A stretch of DNA of 64,000 nt, from assembly GCF_037038585.1 (NCBI RefSeq), contig NC_092523.1, positions 30,261,501 through 30,325,500 on the forward strand, given 5' to 3'. The stretch is from Patagioenas fasciata. Lineage: Eukaryota > Chordata > Aves > Columbiformes > Columbidae. Both the position numbers and the translations under genes were made by a program. The notes under the pieces are model-generated. The model saw nothing but the letters and a program-made list of their open reading frames with translations. It was not told the origin of the DNA and did no database searches. This document shows, piece after piece, positions 11,901-23,900 of the stretch (position 1 is the stretch's first letter; the number at the start of each line of letters is the position of its first letter).

Positions 11901-14900
11901 GAATCACAGCTGAGAACACCACTAAAACTGTTTACTACCACATACTCCTAAAACCACTTAAGCAGGCCTAACTATGTCAAAATTGTAATTATGGACTCCT
12001 CAGAATACTAACACCAGTGGAGCTTCACCTGATGTACTACAAATAGGGTCTACATTGGATATTTATTCTGCTATACCTAAAAGTTAGTCAGTGTGCTTAC
12101 ATAAATATCCAAAGCATACACGTGCTGGTCATGTGATCCCACGTAGACTAGTCCACTGGAAGGGTCTACAACTGCAGAGCTTTTCACAGTATCTGCTGTG
12201 ACAAAAGTCCAGTGTATTTCTCCATCACTGCTTTGAAGCACATACACTAAGCCATCATAACAACCTGTGTGAAATGAAAACACAATGGGGGAAAAAAGAA
12301 TAATGATTCTTTGTATTTATGGTGTGATTTATGCTGCTAGCTGCATCACTGCTGGACAGAAACAAGATGACTGATGAGGTACAGATTCAAAGCATTTTCC
12401 AAAGCTCCTCCTTTTCTTGTAGCTCAAAGTCTCTGCTGATAGTTCATAAACGCAAACTTGATCGTTCTGTGTGTTCTTTCCAGGTTACATTTAGAATATA
12501 TTTATCTCACTGCCTTTCTATCAAGTTTTACAATAATAATATTAGAAGATATAGAGAGTTGCTGAAAAGGGAGAATAAGAATTTTTTTTTATTTATCTCT
12601 CTCCCTAATTTTCCTTTCTGAACACAAAGATGCTGAAAGAATATGCTTTCTATTGAACACTGAGCTGTAGTTCTAGAAACTCCTTAATTTTTAATGAAAC
12701 ATTCAATTTTGTTATCAGAGTAAATAGCAATCAAAATACTAGCAAAAGGATGGTAACCTCAGCTTTGCATTAAAAACCTCACCACCTGGCCACGTGTGCT
12801 AACCAGTGATGCACATGTATAAGCTAAAAATACCAAGATGAATAATGGCAACTCTGTTGACAACAGATAGGACAAAACCAAAAATGAGAGAATTAAATTC
12901 TGTGAAAAATAATCTGAGGCACCGTGTGCTAATTTCTACCTCTACCAGTTTTTAAAGGCATTTTAAGACTGTATCACCTTTCCACACTTTAAGAAAAACT
13001 CAAGAGTTTAAAGGTCACACCTCAATCAGCCACTAAAAAGAAACTGTACACATTGACTATTCCTTAATGAAGCCTTATGAATAAATTGGCATATAATAAA
13101 CTACAAGTGTGTAAGTTAAATAAGCTCCATCATTGGTTATCATGAAACTTAAATTACTTCTTCCTTCTGTTTCTATTGTATAATAAATTAGTTCTGAAGC
13201 AGATATGGAAGTTTATGGATAAGTGTAGATAGAGGACATTCAAAGGTAAGAAATAAGATTCTCCGTCATTCATCTTATATTTAACAAAAAAAAAAAAAAA
13301 ATTAAATGAAGGCTAAAACAAGAGACGTACCAACAATAATGAAATTTCCACACTTAGACACGCAGGCAGAAGATTCAATACGATCTCCAAGGTTCTTCTC
13401 CCATTTTATTTCTCCCAAATTTAGATCAATCGCCTGCATTGCATGAGAGTGAGAGCCAACATACACAGATGGAGATGCTTCTTCTTTAGATGGTATTATA
13501 ACCAGTGGTGATGCATCAACACATTTTCTTGTATTTGACTTCCATCTTATGCACAATGCCAACCCTGCCGTTGTTACGTGACCACGTTCTGCATGGATCT
13601 GCTCTACACAGCAACAGTCGGTTTTATTTGCCTTGTTTGTAACTGTTAGAATTCTGTTCTCCGTTTCATACCCTTGTGCATGGCTCTGTGTTAGACTTGG
13701 AGTCACTAAATGCAGAAAGGATGGTTGCTGTAGCAATTCCACTCCTACCTGTACTGTATTACTGGGTTGCATAAAAGATGGGGTGAAATTCATAGAAAAA
13801 AAATGATTTCCTCTGCTTAGTGCAATAAATGAAATTAACCCTGAAGCAACCTCAAGACCTCTTTCAGATTTCAGTTTGATATATTTTCCATGGAACTCCT
13901 CTCCACTGTTCCCACTTAATTTTCTTTTCACAATACTGTCATAATTCATTAATTGGTCCTCAACTGGGAACAGAATTTTAAGAATATGCCTATAAACCTC
14001 TTCAATTGAACCACTGAGAATAACTTCAAGGAGTCCTGGCACAGCTTTGCCTACTAGCATCTCAATTTCATCATAAAATCGTAGAGCCTTTAAGGAGTCT
14101 CCACCGCTGTACAGAAATATCGCATCTTTAGAAATTCCAGTGGAGTCACCTGGGAGACCCAGAAGAGACTAGAGAAAAGAAGAAAGAGGTAAGAGTCCAT
14201 GGGTGTTGCACCACGACAGACACATAAATACTCAAGTTGAGTAAAATCCACCTGAATATCCAGAAGTCCTGCTCAAAATTAACAACTGAGGAAACTCACT
14301 ACTCTGCAAAAAATCACATGAAATATGTTAGTGCCTACAGAGGTAGTGATGGAACAAGTGTTAGGGAAGAACAGGGAGATACTAGTTCTGTACTAGAAAA
14401 TGTTTTGCTCAATTCCAATTCTGTAGTCTAGGGAATTAAACTGCTGTATTTCTGTGGCCATTTTCAATCTTGACACCACTTGTCAATGACAGTTTTGCAG
14501 ATAAAACATTGATCCCTTTTGATAACATTGGTTTAGGTGCTTTATTAATAAAACTGACATAAATCAGTATCTTTTACTTCTGAATTATTTAAGTAAGCTA
14601 CTTACCTACCTACTTTTGAAGCTATAACCCCCACAATTCATGAAGGATTCTGGATTTGGTATTGCTACTACAACAAACAACAATTACTGTGTTTCTTCTC
14701 ACTGTACTCCCTGCTTGTTAAGTCCAGGTGTAAAGTCCAAATCCTCTGGTTTTGTAACCCACCTTCTGCTGTTCATAATGGATCTAGGGCACATCCCACC
14801 CCTTAGGGTTATCATTTCTATAGCCACCAATACAGTATCAACACAGGCAAACAGTGTTACTAATTTCACTACATTTACTTTTTCAAGTTATAGCCTCAGC

Positions 14901-17900
14901 ACATCTCACTTTCAGGTGAAACTGGGAAGTCTATCTTTGAAAAAAGTAACATTGTTTGGCATCACATTTCAATCCATTGAAAAGCAAGTTTCTAGCACAG
15001 ACATTTAGAAATAATACAAACAGACAGTCCAAGAGACAATTAAACAAGTGTGCCACCTATTTAAAAAAAGACTCTTCTATTCATCATCATCTTGAGAAAG
15101 AGAAACTCTACTAACACAGTAGCTATTCTGTACTAAGTTTCCATGTCCCAGTTCCTAGTTTCCCTTAGGGATACCCTTCTTTGGCATGTGAAGCAGTATT
15201 CATAAAGCTACTGACAGGCTACGTTCCTCCTATGCTAATTGCTTATACCTCATAGGCTGCAGTTTTATCTGACAGAGAAATATAAATTACTCCCTCTTGG
15301 CCACTGCAGAGCGACTATGTTTAAGTATTAACTGAACAGAAAAAGTTGTAACGCTAAAATCTATAGGCAGCTAGAATGTTCTGGCTGCATTAGTCATACT
15401 TCTTGTAACTCTTTAATTCTTGACACATGTATAATGATCTGCTTGCAAAGATAAAAAGGCAGCTCAAAATACTACCTTCCATAAATTCTGCAATCTTTCC
15501 CACAATTCCTCTGCGCCACTCAGCTTACTGTCACGCCTTCTGGAGCTTAGATGGTTCTGGTAAATCTTGTTCAGTTCAGATATATCAACTTTGCCTTTGT
15601 AGAAAATAAAGTATGATTTTTTTCATTGCTCTTTTAGCATTTACACTTCTAAAACCTGCTCTGCCCAAATAGCCACTCTACTCTTGTACACGCTTCCTTA
15701 TTCATACTCAACTGCACCTGTATTTTTTTTAGCCATTCAATCAGTTGCACAGAACCCAGCAAGGTTTTTGAAAATTTACCCTAGCCTCCCACATAATCCC
15801 ACCATCAAGGCCAGATCTTTCCCCAGCTGAAGTCAGGGTTCTGTTGCAGACTGCAACAGGAATGATGGAGAAAAAAAATGTGCAGTGTTAAAACTAAATA
15901 ATTTTACGACTATTCTTTAACTTTTGAATGAAACATTATCACGAAAACATAATACGTGATCATGATTTCCTACTAGAAGTTAGGTATCTAAACTACATAT
16001 TTAAAAAGCATAAATCGAGTACTGGTCAGTTAAAAAACACTAAAAAAATAAAAAGTAATAGAGATCATTAAAATAACTGGCAAGGGTACATTATTTTCAT
16101 TTACCATGTGATGTCAAAGGCAAAGCTTTAATCAGTACAAGCTCATCCGGGACTGCATAAGCTGGTAGATGTTTCTGGAGTTCCTTAAGTGTTTCTCTCT
16201 TTTCTAAATCATCCTTGGGTACAACAAACAGGATGAGTTTTTCCTGCTGATACCAGGTCACTGCACAAGCTTCTACCTTACAAATATCTTCAGCAGCCTG
16301 CAATTAAAAAAATTAGTCTTGTTTTGAAATGTAGTTTATCAATAGAGTAAAAGGAGTAAAAACTACAATTAAAAAAGTACACATTTAAAGACTGTATTTG
16401 TCTCACATTCCTGCATAACATCCTATGAAATGTCTTCTCTTGTAGCTAAAGTTTGTACTTCTTTGCATCAAAATGGACTCAGAGATACACTTTTTATTTG
16501 CCTAAATGCCATGAGATATAATCCACGAGTCTGACATTGAATCTTGTAGAACAATCACTATAAAAGTATCGCAGTGCCAACGCTCAGCATTTTTCAGGTG
16601 TCCATACAGTTAACAATTCCGCTGGAAGAAACCATTTAATAAAACAGAGTTCCAAGAACTCAGAACTAAACTCTTAACTAAATTATGTGACTAGATTTTT
16701 GATAATTTTGGTATTTTCAGCTTCTTTTAGACTCCTAAGTCACCTGAAAATGTGTAAATACCCATTTATGATGATAACGATGTGTTCCTTACCCCTGCTC
16801 TTTTATACTGGCATACTCTGCTCACTCAATGTTACATTACCTGCTGCAAACTTTCAATATTAAAACGTTTGCCGTGACGTTTAATCTGATTGTCTTTCCG
16901 ACCCAAGAAGAACAACTTCGCATTCTGTACTCTTACAAAATCCCCTGTTTCTCTCATTGTGCCCAGGGGTACAGTTACTTCATCATCAAGAAAGCATATC
17001 CGTTCTTCACCTCCTACACAAGAAAAGATTGTGGTCACATATATTAAATGGCTAACTGTAAATGAAAATTTCATATAAAGAATATTTTATCAAATTTTCC
17101 TGAACTCTAACTAGCATTACAGGAAGCACTAAAATATTATCAATGTCTAGACTTCTGCAATGTACATACTGGGCTATGCAGTTAATACAAAGAGATTACT
17201 TTGATGAAGAATGGCAAAATGCAAGCAGGAAAAAAAAAAGTCAATATAATGAAAGCACAGTCTATAGATGAAATGATGGTAATTTCCTGTTTATCATTCT
17301 AACAACCTAAAATACTGTCAGAAGGTTTTCAATGGGAACTTAAAATGCTATATTAATCTGTATATCACAGGCAGACACCAAGTAAAACAAACAACATGTT
17401 ATTAGAACTCAATCAATTAAGAAAAGTGTCTCAGAAGAAGAAATATCAAATAACCTATAAATACTTGTCCTTCGCCTTCTAGAACTGCAGAACCGTTGGT
17501 ATCTCTGACCTCAACTTTTGTTCCGAGGAGTGGTGATCCCAAAGGTATAGGGAAGTCAGTTCTAAACACATTAAAGACAGAAATCGTAAAAAAACTCCCC
17601 CTTCTGAACACAAAACAACAATTACAGAAATGCATTAGCATAGAGCCTTTTACAGGACTGGTAATAGAGCAAAAGTAGATGCTGGAGGCTTCTCTTTACA
17701 AACGTTTCTTCTTTAAAAACATCTCAATTTGTTCAAAATTAATAAACTTCACAATATGTGCAGGTTTTTACACCAAACACCACAGAATACTAGAAAATAA
17801 GGCCTGAATGGATCCTGAAATACCATGAGAGTTTCAGCCAGTTTTTGAGTTCCCCAGGTTGAAACTCCCATCAAGATCAACAAAGTTAAACACATGTAAC

Positions 17901-20900
17901 TGCTTTCTAATTAATTCTTTCCCTGTCCTACCTAGTTTGAGCTTTCATTGTACTTTATTACTGACATGGCAACAAGTACAGTTGACTCTTTCAGAAAAGA
18001 CTGAAATAAAATAAACTGTAATTTTGATGTCATATATCTGTTATAGACTACCTCTGTTGAGCTGAAGACAAACTCTTCTTTTCTCTTCATCCTCTAGCTT
18101 CTTCAAGCACTTGCAGAACCTCATTTATTGAATATAGAAACTATTTCTGAGTGGTAGTAGAGAATAGCGTATTTTCTTCAGTAAAGCAAAATTTTAAAAG
18201 TAAAGTAATTTTGAATAACTTTTGATAATCTATGAAGGTAGGCATGCATTCCGTTTCAGTTTCTATCAGAAGTATCATTATTTTAAGCTAACACTTCTTG
18301 TTCAACTCCTGTTATTCAGGCTGTTGAAACTTCTCCTTTTCTCTAATCAGTCAATGAATTCTTTATCTCAAGTTGACCAAAAAGGACCCAAATTTTCAAA
18401 AACATGTATTTCTGCCACATGAGAATCTCTTCCTCCTTTTCCTTCCTCTGGTCAGCTTCAAAATATAATTACTTGACAAACAGGTATGAGGAAGCATCCC
18501 AGATATTCAATGAATCTGCCCCATACCATGGGAAAGTCTGAACACAAAGACAAAACAAAAAATCAAGACTAGAATTTAACATCACCAAACAAAACCTCAA
18601 GATTCCTACATATACCACAGTACAGCAAAAATAAAAGACAAACTCCTCATTTGGACATCATTATTAAGAGATTTGGGATTAGACATTTGTTTGCTCTTTA
18701 TAAAATGCAATGAACAACAAGAAGTCAGAAACTGAGTGAAAAATCACAGAATGGTAAGTGATGAAAAGAAAGTACTTCTAGAAGAAGTCCAAGTGAAATT
18801 ACTGTGAAACCTTGGGTAAGTTACTTCGGACAAATCTCTGTCATCCGAACTAGTCAAGTAATATCAGTGGGATTATTTGCTGAACAGTATGTTATCCAAT
18901 ATTAGAAAAAAACAGTACTTAGTCTCCACTTAATCAATTATTTGTGGAGTTTAAAGACTGTAGGCAAAAGCACAGTAGCACTAGGAAACATACATATATC
19001 TACTGATTATATTTGAAAGTAATCTTGAAGCATTTTTGCTTAGAATAAGTAAGTCACACAAGTAACATTCTGAACTGACAGAGCTAAGCTCTGAATCTTT
19101 GTTCCAAGGCTATGATTAAGGGTTACAGAGCCCCATTTCTTGACTTTCACTGTTTTCTTCTCTTTGAACATGCAAGATCTCAGTGGAAAAGCCTCATGAT
19201 AAGCAAGAGTGTGGCTGGCTGAAGCTACTGTCAAACTGGATGGAAGCCATTTGCCTGCACGAGTGCAACACTGATTCAATACTGCCACACAGTCAGAGAC
19301 AGCACACCCTGGTCTAGACTAGTCCATGTTTATTTAGCATGTGGATTCACAGGTTGGAGGGAGGAAGAGGTCTAGATACAGAGACGACTAAAATACAGAC
19401 CATTACAACACAGTACATGAAACTTAGCAGATCTACTAGTAGACAGAATTTCAGACTGCAGTTCTGTCCTTCAAGAATCATTCATCAACTTTTACTTGAG
19501 GGGCTTGTATAAGAGCAAGAAAGATTGGATTAGCCTATTCTACATAAAAAACAAATATAACTTCTACCAGCATAAACACTCAGGAGGACTCAGTAGCCCT
19601 GGAAACAGGAGGCTCAGGTTCTGTTTCTCATTATTTTCATCATTCACATGCCAAGGCTTGAAAACAGTGAATTTTCCTACCTAAAATCAGCACTAAAAAC
19701 CTCTTCAGGAATCTTGTAGCAAGTGGCCCAGCTTGACACTTCAGTAATACCATACAGATTAAAAATACTTGTTTTGTTCTCCTTATGCTTCCAACTCTTC
19801 AAGAGATTCAGCATTGGAAATGCTTCACCACCAAGGGCTAAGACACGAAGTGAAGTATTTGCAGACAACACTGTTGATTTAATAATGTGAGCTCCAAACC
19901 TTCTCAGAAGTGTTGGTGTTGCCTGAATGATACATATTAAAACAAAACAAACAAACAAAAAACATAAGACAAAGACCCGTTACATTTTTTCAGTGTATGT
20001 GTACACTTTTTCCTGTTTTATCGTATTCACCGCATAGCTATATTGTGGATGTACTTAACAATCATTTTCGTATAGTAGATGGCATCAACCATCAGATACC
20101 AGTATAGATCACACTTGTGTTTTGTGAGATTCTTCTCCTTTACTTAGATGTGTTAGCGACTCCCTGTTGTGTTTCAGCTACTACCTGAAGTGTGTGCACA
20201 CTACTTCTTATGTTAATTTCTTTGAAGCAGAAAAGTAGCAAACACAGTAATCTCTTGATGTTATTTCTTGAGCTTTTTTCCCCTTCAGCCCAGCACATTA
20301 CAGCAAAAATATAACCTGTCCACCTGATTAACCTGCATATAGAATATTTAAAGACCTTTCCATAACACTAAACATTCCTAGGATGCCAGATTCTGGGTTT
20401 GTGTGTGTTCCTGAGTTGTGTAAATAAAACAGTTTACAAAGATAGGTTTTTCTGAAAGCTTTCACATCACACTCTAAACTGAGCAGGGGAGAAAAAAAAA
20501 AAAAAGAAGAATGAAAAGTTTCCTTAAATACAACAACTACTTCTATAAAACTATTGATGTAGAGCCCTTTCACTAAGGGAAAAATGGTAAATCATTTTAA
20601 CAGATACCCTTCACTCTCATTCTTGCCTACTTTTTCTAGTAAGAGGACTGGAAAATTAACAGATTTCTTACCAGGTTATTTTCTTCTAGTAATAGAAAAA
20701 GACCATCACTGATCATTTTAGCTCCAGTGAATCAAAACAAAGGAAAAATAGAGGAAAAAGTACTCTTCCTCTCCTTCATAATCACTTTTCAGATTTCTCA
20801 AGTCTGCTCAAGTAAGTCAAGAGGGGAAGGTAAAGTCTTGCTATAATTTAAGAAACATCATAAAATTATTCATCATCACTTAAGTTACAAAGAGAACATT

Positions 20901-23900
20901 TTTGTCACTGATTCAGCTGAGAAGCCTTTCTTTCACTGATTAAGACAACGATCAATAAAATCACAAAATCAAACTTTTCTTAGAAAAATGTCTCAAATAC
21001 CCTCATCCACCAAATTTCGCCTTTCTCTATTAATGCTTTACATGCTTAAAGAAACACTTAAAAAGTATTTTAAAGTATACTTAAGTAAAATCCTGCTAAT
21101 AGATATTAATACCTAGGAAATTTTTTTTTTTCTAAAAGCAAGCGAGAAACTGATCAAGAAACTTGTATATGCTAGGAAAATCTACACCATCAAAGTTACA
21201 AAGTATTTTTAACTAGTGGATTTTTTTCTGCTGTGGAATCTTCAGATAACTGCTCATTAATCTTGAATTTATATCCTACAATCTCAACTACCAACATTCC
21301 TCCAAAAGAAACAGAAATTTCAGCATTTCTATGACTGCAAATATTTCAGAATTACACTAATGACAAAGCAAGGCTTAGGGTTTGATTTATCACAATTAAT
21401 AGACTAACGAGACCATATTCATTTTGTTCAAAGCTGGTTACAAGTGAGATCCATTTTACCAGCTCTTCCCCACACACCCTGATTTAAGTTCCCGTACTCT
21501 ATTAACAGTTTTCCTAAATATCTTGTTACACTACAAGGCTAGGCCTAGGCTTTTTCAGCCCTGCTGGATGCTCTTAACTTCAAGTAAATTTTCCAAAAAA
21601 TGAACTTTAAAACTATTAAAATTGAGATCACATAGGAGATGATCTATTCCAAGACATAAGAGGCACAGGAAGCCTCACACAAAGAGGTGGCCTGAAAACA
21701 ATGTGTTGCTGTGGAATCAATTATTCTCTTGCTCTCATTATTGTAAAAATGACATTTTATCACTCTTTAAATTGTCCTGGTTTGGTTGTATTTTTAGCAT
21801 AGAGACTACTATTAAAACTTAAAAGCTGTTTCTAAGGAAAGGTTCTAAGATCAAGCTGATAAAAAAATGCTAAAAATGTCTGTAACAGGTTACACACAAA
21901 GTAATTTTCTAAACAGCTAACACTCTACAGCAAAATGGATAGCACAAGCTGCACCTTCAAGGCAGAACACTCCTGCTCTATTTAATCATCAGCGTCTTCA
22001 CTGATGAAAAAGCAGTACACATTAGCAAAGGTGAGAAGCAAGACACTGAAGATACTTACATTGGCTGTTTCCTACCTGCAACACTGTCACACGGTGACGG
22101 TGAAATAGAGCAGCAGACAGCTCCACAGGCATCATTTTAATCGTGTTTGGAACAATGAGAATCGAGGCTCCGCTTGCCAAAGCAATGAACAATTCAACTA
22201 CAGATGGGTCAAATGTTAAAGGAGAAGCCAGGAACAGCATGTCATCCCGTGTGATCTCAAATACGGATCTAAAGTAAGAAAGCGAGGAATTATGAATTTC
22301 ATGCATGTTGTTAAAAAACATTCCCAAACTAGAAGTGCAGCGTGAAAGAAATGTGCATTAGAAAAGCTAAGGTCTTAAGGGCTGCCCTGACTATGCAGGC
22401 TTATGCAGGGCAGACAACACGAGTAGGGGTTCCTGCATCAAAACTACAACTATTGATTAAACATGAGGTCCTTTGCAAAGACATCCACCACTGTACAGAA
22501 CAATACAGTATGTTGAAGGGCATATTTCAACTACTGGATGCTCACTTAAAAAAAAAAAATAAAAAGGTTAAAATAAAAAAAGGCAAAAAGAAAAAAAGAT
22601 GATGGTATTTTCCATAATAGATTTTTTTAGAAATTATTAAATGAAGCAGAAAGAAACCTAGATAGCCTAGAAGGGAATTAGGACTTAAAAACTCCAGAAC
22701 ACAACAACTGTGAATAAATAATTAATTGTGTTTTCTATTTCATTTAAGCTGCAAGCCAGAGTATAATACTTCCAGAAAGAGCACATAACTTGAAGTACAG
22801 CCATCAAAAATTCAGGTAAAGCACCATTTAAACATCAAAAGTAACAGCTAGAGAAACAAAATTTTACCTTGCACAATTTAGAAACAAAAGAAACAAAGAA
22901 AAATAAACTTGAAAAGGCACAGGAGGAAGTGAAGCAGTGTTAGCAAAACTCCAATCTATACTCCTCTGCAGTATTAAGAAACAACAAAAAAAGTCCCTCA
23001 ATGTCAAATTTGTAAAAGCATTTAAAAAGAAAACTGAAAACCACACTTACTTAAGATGCTGAATATTTGGCACGATACATTTATGAGGCACTCTGACTAT
23101 TTTGGGGATCCCTGTGGTTCCTGATGTATGCAAGACGTACGCTAAAGAGTACTTCTGGCCAACATCCATGTTACCTCCTTCGGATGTTTTTACTTCAGTT
23201 TGACCTGGACAAGCAGTGTATCCAGGCTGCGAGTCACCAACAGCTTTGAAAGGCTCATATTTACTTTTCACATTGTCTACTTGTTCATTTAACTCAGTGT
23301 TGCTTGAGCTCAGTTGGAAGAGAGTTAAACCAATATGTCCTACTGTGGAAGAACTGTGGTAAAACCAACCAACATGGGACATCTGGAATTTCTGCAAGAG
23401 AAAATAAATAATTTAAACAATAGAACTCAGGATGCACTGTTATTATTATACTGTATGCAATGAAATAGGAAACAAATAAGGTGTGATTTTTCATGCCTCT
23501 ATTTTTGGAGGACATATGTCAGACAGTTTTAAGCTCAAGTATTTATATATATTAAATATGAGTGAATGCAGACTTTATAAATGCAAAATAAGCAATTCTC
23601 TGAGCAATTTCTGCAGAAGACAAATGACTTTGAATTACAACTAGACAGTCCAATCTTGTCTATTGTCTTTGCAACGTGAGAGGATGCAAGATTTGGGAGG
23701 AGCTGGACAAAAGGAAACCAAACAGTTAAGTGCACCAGTTTTTTCCAACTATTTTCAACTACTGTGAAGATTTCTAACTCTCAACCTTGACACATATAGA
23801 AACAAGTCTGGAAAAGCTTTCCAGTGCCAGTGCCCAGCAACCTTGCCTGGACAACACTGTAATAGGAACACAGGTATTTTTTGAAGAGGAGAAAAAGCCC

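Larger units (their letters stand above)
8994..16840 (-). other. AASDH 3' introns (between exons 7-14)
   Basis: Introns at 8994-10035, 10168-11380, 11507-12100, 12265-13330, 14169-15475, 15595-16104 and 16298-16840. I see no repeats that I can name and no coding sequence beyond the listed exons. Confidence 0.6.
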